The notes beneath the pieces were generated by a model. It worked only from the letters and a program-made list of their open reading frames with translations, had not been told where the DNA came from and did not search any database. The position numbers were made by a program, and so were the translations under genes. Shown here piece after piece: positions 26,201-35,421 of a stretch of DNA of 64,000 nt; position 1 is the first letter of the stretch, and every line of letters begins with the position of its first letter. The stretch covers positions 64,501-128,500 of the forward strand of contig JAFKLY010000010.1 in the NCBI GenBank assembly GCA_017304655.1. The letters are read 5' to 3'. The DNA is from Sphingomonas sp. (GTDB taxonomy: Bacteria > Pseudomonadota > Alphaproteobacteria > Sphingomonadales > Sphingomonadaceae).

Positions 26201-27094
26201 ATGATCGTCTTGCGCTCCGGCCTCGCCATCGCTCCGCTGGTGCTTCTGGCAAGCTGCGCCACAGACAATCCGCCGGCACCGCTGCCCGCCGCGCCGCCGC
26301 CAGCCAGGGCCGCCGAAGCGCGCCCGGCCGGAACCTCCGGCCCGGCCACCCTGCAGATCGCGGGCACCGCGCGGCAGGGCGCACTGCTGCGCGGCGTGGC
26401 GCCCGGCGGCACCGTGGCACTGACCCTCGATGGAAAGCCGGTCCCCTTCGATCCGCAGGGCCAGTTCATCCTCGCTTTCGACCGGGATGCGCAACCGAGC
26501 GCGACCCTCGTCGCCACGCTGGCCAATGGTGAAGCGCAGCGTCGCGTCTTTTCGGTCGAACCGGGCAATTGGCGGATCGAAAAGGTGAATGCGTCGATCA
26601 CCGGCAGCGCGACCACCGAGGAATTCCGCCGCCTTCGCGCCGGGGAACTCGAACAGATTGCCGCCGCGCGCGCACGCCAGGAAGTCAGCGAGGGTTGGCG
26701 CCAGCGCTTCATCTGGCCCGTGAAAGCCCGCATCTCCGGCGTCTTCGGTTCGCAGCGCATCTATCGCGGCACGCCCGGCAGCTACCATAGCGGGCTCGAT
26801 CTCGCGGGCGGGGCAGGCACGGTCTATGTCGCACCGGCCGATGGCGTCGTGGTTCTCGCAGCGGAGACGCCCTTCACGCTGGAGGGCCATCTGCTCATGA
26901 TCGATCACGGCATGGGGCTCAACAGCGCCTTCCTGCACAGCCAGAAACTGCTGGTGAAACAAGGCGATGTGGTGAAGCAGGGCCAGCCGCTCGGCCTCAT
27001 CGGCGCGACCGGACGGGTGAGCGGCCCGCATCTCCACTGGAGCCTGAAATGGCAGGATGCGCGGATCGATCCACTGCCTTTGCTGGAACCCTAG
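26201..27094 (+). CDS. M23 (LytM) family peptidoglycan peptidase, lipoprotein
   Basis: 297 residues. A lipobox LASC follows the hydrophobic start MIVLRSGLAIAPLVLLASC, so it is probably anchored in a membrane. After a beta domain and the helix TTEEFRRLRAGELEQIAAARARQ comes the peptidase: YHSGLDLAGGAGT holds the first His and Asp zinc ligands and GPHLHWSLKW the His-x-His. These residues are intact, so an active D,D-endopeptidase is likely. It follows xseA by 46 nt. Confidence 0.93.
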   Translation: MIVLRSGLAIAPLVLLASCATDNPPAPLPAAPPPARAAEARPAGTSGPATLQIAGTARQGALLRGVAPGGTVALTLDGKPVPFDPQGQFILAFDRDAQPSATLVATLANGEAQRRVFSVEPGNWRIEKVNASITGSATTEEFRRLRAGELEQIAAARARQEVSEGWRQRFIWPVKARISGVFGSQRIYRGTPGSYHSGLDLAGGAGTVYVAPADGVVVLAAETPFTLEGHLLMIDHGMGLNSAFLHSQKLLVKQGDVVKQGQPLGLIGATGRVSGPHLHWSLKWQDARIDPLPLLEP

Positions 27095-27624
27095 CGCCCC
27101 GGATACGTTGACTGGTCACCTGTCTAAAAAGCGTGGTTGCCGTAGCGGTAACTTACGTAAGCGGAAGCTGTGTCTTCGGTGCACCTGACAGATGGACAAT
27201 AAGTGATGTTCTGCGGCAGGAAGCTCGGCGACACGCGTCGCAAGCTTGTCGAATCGTCCTCGGACAACCGCTTTTGCGAACAGTTTGCAACAAACAAGAA
27301 TTTGTTAATTTCCTATGAAAACAGGCCTGCCCACGTAAGGAGTTGGCAACATTTGGCGCGTTCGCGTAATTTTCTGCTGCGGCGCGGAACAACTGTGTCG
27401 CTTTCCAACATGAAGATTGTTGCCCTAATGTGACACCCCTGCCAAAACCGGGTGTTGACGCCGCACCAATGCTTTACAGAAACGCACGGGCCGCGCAGGT
27501 TCCTCATCAGTACGAGCAGGGGAATTACGCGCGCAGTTGCCACGGGGGTGGTGCGCGCGCCCTTGCCCGTTGGGCGTCTGATGCACAGGCGTCCGACTTC
27601 ATTTCCAGAGCAAGGGACTGGATC
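27095..27624. other. Long leader region of TonB receptor 1
   Basis: 530 nt with no supported gene. It holds a perfect 10-bp palindrome CTTACGTAAG (27152-27161) and a 6-bp dyad AACAAA (27289-27294) / TTTGTT (27301-27306) in AT-rich DNA. The receptor frame stays open back to 27430, but residues before the GTG at 27625 look non-coding. No cobalamin riboswitch core was recognised. Confidence 0.4.
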
Positions 27625-30600
27625 GTGAAAAAACTCTCTTCACAAACATTGCTGAAGGCCGCGACCGCGCCGGCAGTGCTGGGCCTCGCCCTGCTGTCGT
27701 CCGCCGCGTTCGCACAGGCTCCGCAGGCTGCCGATGAAGCGGCCGAAGAAGATGCCATCATCGTCACGGGTTCGCGCATCTCGTCGCCGAACCTGGAATC
27801 CACCATTCCGCTCGCCATCGTGACCGGCGACTCCCTGATCAAGCAGGGCAACACCAACATCGGTGACTCGCTGAACGACTATCCGCAGCTGCGCGCCACG
27901 CGCGGCCAGCAGAACCCGAACCTCGGCGTCGGCATCTCCGGCCTCAACCTGCTCGACCTTCGCGGCCTGGGCACCGTTCGCACGCTGGTGCTGGTCAACG
28001 GTCGCCGTCACGTCGGCGCGGACATCCTGAACAACGCGACCTCGGTCGACATCAACACGATCCCGGCCAATCTGGTCGATCGCGTCGACATCGTGACGGG
28101 CGGCAACTCCGCCGTCTACGGTTCGGACGCCATCGCGGGCGTGGTCAACTTCGTCCTCAAGAAGGACTATGACGGCATCGAGATCGGCGCCAAGTCCGGC
28201 ATCTCCACGCCGGAAGGCTATGGCTCGAACTACAATCTGTCGTTCCTGGCCGGCAAGAACTTCGCCGACGGTCGCGGCAACATCACGCTGGCCCTCGAGT
28301 ACAACCACCAGAACCGCGTCTATGCCAATGACGTGCCCTGGCTGCGTCGCGTCGATGGCCTCGTGATCACCGATCTCGACCCGACCGGCCTCGTCAACGG
28401 CAGCGACGGCGTGCCCGACCGCACCTACTTCTACGATCAGCGCCAGGCGTCGATCCACGTGAACGGCCTCGTTCCGATCACGCAGCCGACCGTTGGCAAT
28501 CAGTGCGGCATCGGCATCAGCAACGGCGTGACCGCCGGCACGCCGTACAACTGCACCTATATCTTCGGAAATGACGGCACGCTCGCTTCCCAGACCGGCA
28601 CGCGTGTCGGCAGCGGCGTGATCGGCACCATCATTGGCGGCAATGGCCAGACCGGCCGCGAGGGCGACCTGTTCACGGTTCTGCCGCGTCAGGACATCTT
28701 CAACGCCAACGCGATGGGCCACTACGAGTTCTCGCCTGCGTTTGATCTGTTCTTCGAGGCGAAGTATTCGCGGATCGTTTCGTTCGGCGGCAACGCCGGT
28801 ACGGCCAGCATCCAGGGGACCTTCGCGCAGTTCGACATTCGCGAGCGCGTCCGTCTGGACAACCCGTTCCTGAGCACCGCAGCTCGCACCCAGATCGCCA
28901 ACGCGATTCTGGCATCGGGCTGCAACCCCAGCCTCACCGCGTCCTGTAACGTGACCGGCATCAGCAGCACCACCACCCGGACGGCCTTCGGCGGTCAGGG
29001 TGTGGGCGGACCGCTCAACGCGGCCGATATTGCTGCAATCAACGCAGGCACCTATCGCTTCATCGTTGCGCGCAACCTGGACGATCTGGGTGCCCGCGAC
29101 GAACGCTTCCTGCGTCAGACCTATCGCGCGGTCGTCGGCCTGCGCGGCACGTTCAACGACACCTGGAAGTATGAAGTGTCCGCCAACTACGGCCGCTTCA
29201 CCGAGCACACCGATGCGACCGGCTATGTCGACAAGCAGCGCTTCATGCTCTCGATGGACGCGGGGCGTAACCCGGTCACCGGTCAGATCCAGTGCCGTGC
29301 GCAGTTCGATCCGACTGCGGCCGTCGCTTTCCCGAGCAGCACCGCCAACTCGGCGCGTCTGGCTGCGGACATCGCGGCGTGCGTTCCCTACAACCCGTTC
29401 GGTCGGGCCGATAACCGGGCTGCGGTGAACTACTTCGGCGTCACCTACAACAATGACAGCTGGATGGATCAGCTCGACTTCTCCGGCTACATCGCCGGCG
29501 ACACGGGCGGCTTCTTCAACCTGTGGGGTGGCCCGATCAGCTTCGTCCTCGGTGGCGAATATCGCGAGGAAGGCGCTCACTACGGTCAGGACGATTTCTC
29601 GGCCAATGGCAACACCAACGCCGTGGCTTTCGGCTCCTTCGATCCGCCGAAGTTCAAGGTGTCCGAGGCGTTCGTCGAAGTCCGTGTTCCGATCCTGAAG
29701 GACATGCCGTTCTTCCACGAGCTGACCGCTTCGGGCGCCGCGCGCGTCTCGAAGTATAACGGCAGCACCGGCACGGTCTGGGCCTACAATGCCGGCCTCG
29801 ACTGGGCTCCGGTTCGCGACATCCGCTTCCGTGGCAACTGGAGCCGCTCTGTTCGCGCCCCGAACCTGACCGAGACCTTCGGTCCGCTGGTGCCGAACTT
29901 CGCGCCGGGCTTCGTCGATCCCTGCGCCACCAACAACATCGGTGCCGGCACGCAGTATCGCGGTGCGAACTGCCAGGCCGACCTCGGTTCGCTGCTGGTG
30001 GGTCTGCCGAACAACTCCTACTCGCTGGCGATCCTGTCGGGTGTGAACCCGAACCTGCAGGCTGAAACTGCGGACTCGCTGACTGTGGGTGCCGTGATCC
30101 AGCCGCGCTGGATCCCCGGCCTGACGATGTCGATCGACTACTACAACATCGAAGTGAACGGCGTGATCGTCTCGCTCACCGCGCAGACGATTGCCAACAG
30201 CTGCTATGACCAGCCGACCCTGAACAACCCGTTCTGCGGCCTCTTCCAGCGTTGGCGCGGTCCGGGCACGGGTTCCCTTGGTGAACAGCCGGGTCAGATC
30301 CAGGGCAACACCCTGATCAGCGCTCCGTTCAACTTCGCCAAGCGCGTCCGTCGCGGCATCGACGCTCAGCTCGCTTACCGCACGGACATCGGCGGCGGCG
30401 TGAAGCTGATCGTGAACGGCATCTACACGCACAACTTCAAGAACAGCAACTACGAGAACCCGTCGTTGCCGAACTTCGAGAACCGTATCCTGGGCGAGCT
30501 CGGCGATCCGCTGGACGAGTTCCAGGTGAGCGTCGACCTGAAGAAGGGTCCGTTCACGTTCGGCTATCAGATGCGGTATATCGGCCCGATGTGGACCGGC

Positions 30601-30894
30601 GCCTATGAGGACTTCAACGCCCTCCAGGATCGCCCGGCCCAGAACCTCGATTATGCCGATATCCTGCAGTATCCGGCCGTGACCTATCACGACGTCAGCT
30701 TCCAGTGGGACCTGGAAGAGGCAGGCATCGCCAAGAACTTCGTGTTCTTCGCCGGTGCGGACAACCTCTTCAACAAGATCCCGCCGCTGGGCTCGACCGC
30801 TACGGGCGAGCGCCTGGCCGGTGGCGGCAATGGCGGCCCGATCTATTCGGTGCGCGGCCGTCAGCTGTACGCCGGCTTCCGGGCTCGGTTCTGA
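27625..30894 (+). CDS. TonB-dependent outer-membrane receptor (1089 aa)
   Basis: The signal peptide KKLSSQTLLKAATAPAVLGL...AFAQ follows a GTG start with AGGGA 7 nt upstream. The plug domain starts DAIIVTGSRISSPNLES and contains GLGTVRTLVLVNGRRH and DRVDIVTGGNSAVYGSDAIAGVVNFVLKK. A long 22-strand-type barrel ends in YAGFRARF with the terminal Phe. It is larger than iron receptors (700-800 aa), as in sphingomonad/Caulobacter receptors for sugars, peptides or plant compounds. No TonB-box regulator (FecR-like) is adjacent. A strong terminator follows, then a 2OG oxygenase gene. Confidence 0.93.
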   Translation: MKKLSSQTLLKAATAPAVLGLALLSSAAFAQAPQAADEAAEEDAIIVTGSRISSPNLESTIPLAIVTGDSLIKQGNTNIGDSLNDYPQLRATRGQQNPNLGVGISGLNLLDLRGLGTVRTLVLVNGRRHVGADILNNATSVDINTIPANLVDRVDIVTGGNSAVYGSDAIAGVVNFVLKKDYDGIEIGAKSGISTPEGYGSNYNLSFLAGKNFADGRGNITLALEYNHQNRVYANDVPWLRRVDGLVITDLDPTGLVNGSDGVPDRTYFYDQRQASIHVNGLVPITQPTVGNQCGIGISNGVTAGTPYNCTYIFGNDGTLASQTGTRVGSGVIGTIIGGNGQTGREGDLFTVLPRQDIFNANAMGHYEFSPAFDLFFEAKYSRIVSFGGNAGTASIQGTFAQFDIRERVRLDNPFLSTAARTQIANAILASGCNPSLTASCNVTGISSTTTRTAFGGQGVGGPLNAADIAAINAGTYRFIVARNLDDLGARDERFLRQTYRAVVGLRGTFNDTWKYEVSANYGRFTEHTDATGYVDKQRFMLSMDAGRNPVTGQIQCRAQFDPTAAVAFPSSTANSARLAADIAACVPYNPFGRADNRAAVNYFGVTYNNDSWMDQLDFSGYIAGDTGGFFNLWGGPISFVLGGEYREEGAHYGQDDFSANGNTNAVAFGSFDPPKFKVSEAFVEVRVPILKDMPFFHELTASGAARVSKYNGSTGTVWAYNAGLDWAPVRDIRFRGNWSRSVRAPNLTETFGPLVPNFAPGFVDPCATNNIGAGTQYRGANCQADLGSLLVGLPNNSYSLAILSGVNPNLQAETADSLTVGAVIQPRWIPGLTMSIDYYNIEVNGVIVSLTAQTIANSCYDQPTLNNPFCGLFQRWRGPGTGSLGEQPGQIQGNTLISAPFNFAKRVRRGIDAQLAYRTDIGGGVKLIVNGIYTHNFKNSNYENPSLPNFENRILGELGDPLDEFQVSVDLKKGPFTFGYQMRYIGPMWTGAYEDFNALQDRPAQNLDYADILQYPAVTYHDVSFQWDLEEAGIAKNFVFFAGADNLFNKIPPLGSTATGERLAGGGNGGPIYSVRGRQLYAGFRARF

Positions 30895-30922
30895 CCTTCG
30901 CGCTCCGGCGCAATCGAAACAG

Positions 30923-30953
30923 GGGCGGGGGCGCAATCCCCCGCCCTTTTTTT
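30923..30953 (+). terminator. Rho-independent terminator of TonB receptor 1
   Basis: GGGCGGGGG (30923-30931), loop CGCAAT, CCCCCGCCC (30938-30946), then seven T. A textbook intrinsic terminator 28 nt past the receptor stop. It makes the downstream oxygenase gene depend on read-through or its own promoter. Confidence 0.9.
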
Positions 30954-31002
30954 GGTCCGCCGCGCCTATCGGCCGGCAGGGCTGCATGATAGGGCATGAC
31001 AC

Positions 31003-32001
31003 ATGGTTCGACCCGTTGCCGGAGACGCTGTCCGCCAGGCCGATACGCTCGCGCGGCAGGGACGTGTTCCCGAGGCCTATCGCCTGCTTGAGACGGCCAT
31101 TGCCGGCGGCGACGCGTTGGCCGCCGCGACGCTGGCGAATTGGCGCCTTTCCGGCCAGATCATTCGGCGCGATCTTGGCGCGGCGCGCGATCTCTTCGGC
31201 CGCGCCGCTGCGCTGGGGCTGGAGGAGGCCGCGCCGATCTACATCGCCCTGCTGGCCAATGGCGCCGGCGGTACGAAGCGCCAATGGGCACAGGCGATCG
31301 CGCTGTTGAAGGCGCGCGGCGGCGGCGATGCAAAAGCGCAATGGCAGGCGGACCTGCTCGACGCCATGGCGCTTACCGAGGTTGGCGATCCGCTGGACGT
31401 ACCTCCAGTGCAGCAGCGCTGCGCCCAACCCCGGGTCGAAACGGTCGCCGGCTTCATGACGCCGGACGAGTGCCGCTACCTCGTCGAACTGGCGACGCCG
31501 ATGCTTCAACCGTCAGTGGTCGTCCATCCCACCACGGGGCAGTTCGTTCGCGATCCGGTTCGCCGGGCAAAGTCGGTGGGTTTTCCTTTCGTGCAGGAAG
31601 ACCCTGTGCTCCACGCCATCAATCGGCGCATCGCGGCGGCGACGGGGACGCGCTACGATCAGGGCGAGCCGCTGCAGGTGCTGTGCTACGACCCGGGCGA
31701 CGAATACAAGCTGCATGTCGATGCCTTGCCGCCCGGCAACAACCAGCGCGTGAAGACATTTCTGGTGGCCTTGACCGCCGATTTCGATGGCGGAGAAACC
31801 AGTTTCCCGCATCTGGGCCTCGACTGGCGCGGCCATGTGGGTGACGCGCTGCATTTCGCGAATGTCGACTCGGTGGGCAAGGTCGATCAGCAGACCCAGC
31901 ACACCGGCAAACAAGTAACGCGCGGGCGCAAATATCTGCTTTCCAAATGGATCAGGGCGCAGACGCTCGATCTCGCAGGTCCGCCGAACCGCCCCTTTTG
32001 A
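31003..32001 (+). CDS. Prolyl-4-hydroxylase-like 2OG-Fe(II) oxygenase with Sel1-like N-terminal repeats
   Basis: 332 residues. Residues 1-125 are Sel1/TPR-like helical repeats (AYRLLETAIAGGDALAAATLANWRLSG, ARDLFGRAAALGLEEAAPIYIALLANGAGG). Residues 145-320 are a P4H-type double-stranded beta helix: iron ligands His238 and Asp240 (YKLHVDAL) and His300 (QQTQHTGKQ), with Lys310 as the 2-oxoglutarate anchor. Such enzymes hydroxylate peptides or small molecules. Placed between two TonB receptors it recalls the known fiu-ybiX (piuA-piuC) pairing of a receptor with a 2OG oxygenase. Substrate unknown. No signal peptide, so cytosolic. Confidence 0.9.
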   Translation: MVRPVAGDAVRQADTLARQGRVPEAYRLLETAIAGGDALAAATLANWRLSGQIIRRDLGAARDLFGRAAALGLEEAAPIYIALLANGAGGTKRQWAQAIALLKARGGGDAKAQWQADLLDAMALTEVGDPLDVPPVQQRCAQPRVETVAGFMTPDECRYLVELATPMLQPSVVVHPTTGQFVRDPVRRAKSVGFPFVQEDPVLHAINRRIAAATGTRYDQGEPLQVLCYDPGDEYKLHVDALPPGNNQRVKTFLVALTADFDGGETSFPHLGLDWRGHVGDALHFANVDSVGKVDQQTQHTGKQVTRGRKYLLSKWIRAQTLDLAGPPNRPF

Positions 32002-32062
32002 GCGACGACTGAACAGGCTTGGATGCGCTGCGGACGGCCGTTCGTCACGCCTGCTGCGCATT

Positions 32063-32094
32063 TTTATCCATATAGGACATTTTATCCAATTAGG
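32063..32094 (+). promoter_or_regulatory. Two 14-nt direct repeats in the leader of TonB receptor 2
   Basis: TTTATCCATATAGG (32063-32076) and TTTATCCAATTAGG (32081-32094) differ at two central bases and are spaced 18 nt start to start. They lie in the 370-nt AT-rich gap 32002-32371, which has no gene. The same gap holds a short terminator-like hairpin CGCCG-CTC-CGGCG plus five T at 32297-32314, 58 nt before the receptor start. A regulator site is plausible but unproven. Confidence 0.4.
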
Positions 32095-32371
32095 CTCGTA
32101 AATACGCCGGCAGTTTACGGAAATTTACCTTAGACGGTCGACCAATATGACGCTACGGAATGCTTGGATTATTCGTCATAAACGTTAGAGAATGTTGCTT
32201 TTTCGTTACAATTTTCTGGAAAAATTTCCGTGCCAGTCGGACAGGGCTTTACTTATACGTCAACCTTGGAAAATCTGGGCCATTCGCACGGATTAGCGCC
32301 GCTCCGGCGTTTTTGTCCGGGCCAACAGCTCATCGGCGGATTACCCGCTGAAGATCAAGGGATAGGAACAA

Positions 32372-35335
32372 GTGAACAACACTTCGATGACCGCGCGTCT
32401 GCGCGCGGGGGTCGCGATCGCGATTGTGAGCGCCGCCCTCCTCAACAGCCCGGCTTTGGCCCAGGGCACCGAACCTCAAGGCGCCGACGACAGCGACGCC
32501 GGCGAAATGGTCATCGTGACCGGCTCGCGCATTGCCCGTCCGGAGCTCTCTTTCCCGAACCCGATCGTCGCGATCGACGCGGCCGTGATCGAACAGTCGG
32601 GCAAGACCAACCTGACCGACTTTCTCGTCGATACACCGGCCCTGATCGGATCGCAGACCAACATCCAGGTTGCGGGCTCCAACCTCCTCAATGCCCAGTC
32701 CGTGGGCGTTAACGAGCTGAACCTGCGCAACCTCGGCACCAGCCGCACGCTTGTGCTGGTCGATGGCCGTCGCCACGTCGCCGGCTCACCCGGCACCGCC
32801 GCGGTAGACATCAACACCATCCCGACCGATCTGGTCGAGCGCGTCGACGTGCTGACCGGCGGCGCCTCCGCCATTTATGGCGCCGATGGCGTCTCGGGCG
32901 TGGTCAACTTCGTCCTCAAGCGCGACTTCGAGGGCCTGCGCCTGCGCGGGCAGGTCGGCATTTCGCAGCGTGGCGACGCAGGTTCGCGCTTCGTTGCCGG
33001 CACCTATGGCCACAACTTCGCCGATGGCCGGGGCAACATCACCATCGCCTATGAGTTCAACGAAACGGATCGCTTCAGCCAGCGCAACCGCCTGAACTAC
33101 GGCAAGACCGGCCCCTCCTGGGCGCTCGCCCGTAACCCGGCCGACCGTCCGGACGATCCAAACGTCCCCGATCGCCTGCTGTTCACCGATCTGCGCTGGG
33201 CAGACAGCTCCATGGGCGGCGCGGTCGATCTCGACGGCGATTTCACGCCCGACCGGACCGGCGAAGGCGGCATCTATGATCTGGGCACCTATCTGCCCGG
33301 CACGGCCTTCACCATCGGCGGCTCGAGCACGCCGCGCGAGAGCTATTATGGCGACTTCACGCCCTATACGCGTCGCCACATCGCCAATGTGATGGCGCAT
33401 TATGAAGTCAGCCCTGCGCTCGATATCTATGCCGAGGGCAAGTATGTCCGTTCCTCGGCGATGACGCTCGCGCAGCCGACCTACGACTTCTACACCACGT
33501 TGTTCGCCGACAATGCCTATCTCGCGCAGCGTTATGGCGCTGCCGCGATCACGGGTGACGCGACGATCAGCCGCGACAATTTCGACTTCGGCATCCGCCA
33601 GTACGAGCTGGAGCGCGAGCTGTTCCGCACCGTCATCGGCGCGAAGGGCGATCTCTCCAGCCACCTGCGCTATGACGTCTCCTACGTCTTCGGCCAGTCG
33701 ACGCAGACATCGACCAACCGCAATGACCGCATCTCCGACCGTTATTACGCGGCGCTCGATGCGGTGGTTGGCCCCAATGGCCAGGTCACCTGCCGGATCA
33801 ACCTGCCGGGCGAGACCGACATTCAGGCGTTCAGCTACAATGGCACGGTGTACAGCGGCCCGCCGGTTACCTTCCAGAAGGGCCAGTGCGTCCCGCTGAA
33901 CATCCTGGGTTATGGCGCTCCTTCGCAGGCCGCGCTCGACTTCGTCACCGTGGACCACTCGGACTGGGCGCGTATTCGCCAGCATGTCGTCAGCGGCGCC
34001 ATTTCGGGCGACACCGGCGGTTTCTTCAACCTGCCCGGCGGCCCGGTCGGCTTCGCGGTTGGCGCGGAGTATCGCAAGGAGAGCAGCAACTACGTGCCCT
34101 CCAGCTACAGCCTGGCCGGCTCGCTGATGGACAATGCCCCGGCCAAGGTCGACAAGGGCAGCTTCGACGTCAAGGAAGTGTTCGGCGAGATCAACCTGCC
34201 GCTGCTCGCCAACCTGCCCTTCGCGCATGAACTGTCGATCGGCGCGGCGCTGCGCTACTCCGATTATTCGACGGTCGGCAGCACGACGACGTGGAATGTC
34301 AACGGCACCTATGCGCCGATCCCGGACATTACCATTCGCGGCACTTACTCCGAGGCGGTGCGTGCGCCGAACATCACTGAGCTGTTCGCCGGCGGCAGCG
34401 GCACCTATGAGTTCATCACCGACCCGTGCGGTCCGGAGCGTCTGGCGGAAGGCACGCAGTATCGCGCAGCCAACTGCGCAGCCGCCCTTTCCGCGCTCGG
34501 CGTGAACCAGGCGACGTTCGATCCCGCGAACGACGTGACCTCGCCGGCCAACAGCAGCCTTCTCGGCTTCCAGGGCGGCAACCCGACGCTGCAGGAAGAG
34601 ACCGCAAAGACCTGGACCGCCGGCGTCGTGCTGCGCCCCAGCTTCATCCGGGGTCTGAGCCTGACCGCCGACTGGTATGACATCCGCCTCAAGCAGGCGA
34701 TCCAATATTCCACGGCGCAGGACATTGTGGATCTGTGCGTGGACCAGCCGACCCTCAACAACATTTATTGCAACGTCATCAGCCGCAGTGCTTCGACGGG
34801 ATATATCTCGAATTTCTCGATCATCCCGGCGAACGTCGCCTCGTTCCAGACTGCCGGTCTGGACGTGACGCTGAACTATCGCTTCGAGCCTTCGCCGGCT
34901 CTGGGCACGTTCAACCTGCGTCTGGTCGGCAACTATCTGGATCGCCTCCAGTTCGTGCCGAGCGTCGGCGCGGCAATCGAGAACGAGCGGGATTCGTCCG
35001 TCTATCCGGCGCCGAAATACACCGCCAACTTCGACCTGACCTGGTCGAAGGGGCCGTTCACGATGAACTACGGCATCAACTGGTGGTCCAAGACCCGCCG
35101 CGTGACGCGCGAGCAGGAAGCGGCGAACCCGGATTACGCGCCCGCCCAGTACATCTGGTACAGCCAGAAGTGGGAGCATGAGCTCTATGTCCGCTACACG
35201 GTGGACGACCGCTTCGACATCTATGCCGGCGTGAACAATCTGTGGGATCGCAAGCCCGATGACGGCGCTGTCGCCTATCCGATCAGCGCGGTCGGCCGGT
35301 CCTTCTATGTCGGCGTGAAGACCAAGCTCTTCTGA
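32372..35335 (+). CDS. TonB-dependent outer-membrane receptor (987 aa)
   Basis: GTG start with AGGA 7 nt upstream. Signal peptide ends ALLNSPALAQ. The plug begins MVIVTGSRIARPELSFPNPIVAID and contains LGTSRTLVLVDGRRHVAG and ERVDVLTGGASAIYGADGVSGVVNFVLKR. The barrel ends SFYVGVKTKLF. It shares the layout of receptor 1 (for example a Cys-containing DQPTLNN[P/I]xC loop: DQPTLNNPFC there, DQPTLNNIYC here), so the two are paralogues of one subfamily. Ligand unknown. Confidence 0.93.
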   Translation: MNNTSMTARLRAGVAIAIVSAALLNSPALAQGTEPQGADDSDAGEMVIVTGSRIARPELSFPNPIVAIDAAVIEQSGKTNLTDFLVDTPALIGSQTNIQVAGSNLLNAQSVGVNELNLRNLGTSRTLVLVDGRRHVAGSPGTAAVDINTIPTDLVERVDVLTGGASAIYGADGVSGVVNFVLKRDFEGLRLRGQVGISQRGDAGSRFVAGTYGHNFADGRGNITIAYEFNETDRFSQRNRLNYGKTGPSWALARNPADRPDDPNVPDRLLFTDLRWADSSMGGAVDLDGDFTPDRTGEGGIYDLGTYLPGTAFTIGGSSTPRESYYGDFTPYTRRHIANVMAHYEVSPALDIYAEGKYVRSSAMTLAQPTYDFYTTLFADNAYLAQRYGAAAITGDATISRDNFDFGIRQYELERELFRTVIGAKGDLSSHLRYDVSYVFGQSTQTSTNRNDRISDRYYAALDAVVGPNGQVTCRINLPGETDIQAFSYNGTVYSGPPVTFQKGQCVPLNILGYGAPSQAALDFVTVDHSDWARIRQHVVSGAISGDTGGFFNLPGGPVGFAVGAEYRKESSNYVPSSYSLAGSLMDNAPAKVDKGSFDVKEVFGEINLPLLANLPFAHELSIGAALRYSDYSTVGSTTTWNVNGTYAPIPDITIRGTYSEAVRAPNITELFAGGSGTYEFITDPCGPERLAEGTQYRAANCAAALSALGVNQATFDPANDVTSPANSSLLGFQGGNPTLQEETAKTWTAGVVLRPSFIRGLSLTADWYDIRLKQAIQYSTAQDIVDLCVDQPTLNNIYCNVISRSASTGYISNFSIIPANVASFQTAGLDVTLNYRFEPSPALGTFNLRLVGNYLDRLQFVPSVGAAIENERDSSVYPAPKYTANFDLTWSKGPFTMNYGINWWSKTRRVTREQEAANPDYAPAQYIWYSQKWEHELYVRYTVDDRFDIYAGVNNLWDRKPDDGAVAYPISAVGRSFYVGVKTKLF

Positions 35336-35361
35336 GCCGGGGCAAGCCAGCAGACAAAAAG

Positions 35362-35394
35362 GGGGCCGGGAGCGATTTGCTTCCGGCCCCTTTT
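35362..35394 (+). terminator. Rho-independent terminator of TonB receptor 2
   Basis: GGGGCCGGGAGC (35362-35373), loop GATTT, GCTTCCGGCCCC (35379-35390), then TTTT. One mismatch pair in the 12-bp stem. It is 27 nt past the receptor stop and before the convergent oxygenase gene. Confidence 0.85.
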
Positions 35395-35421
35395 GCATGT
35401 CTCGCCGCTCGCGATGTTGGC

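Noticed and set aside
27095-27624. Cobalamin or other riboswitch in front of TonB receptor 1
   Set aside because: No conserved B12-box-like core or matched stems were found; only short palindromes.
27640-31509. A 1289-codon open frame antisense to TonB receptor 1
   Set aside because: The plus strand encodes a complete receptor with signal peptide, plug and terminal Phe. Antisense open frames this long are usual opposite GC-rich genes; the product is low-complexity and Arg/Val/Ala-rich.
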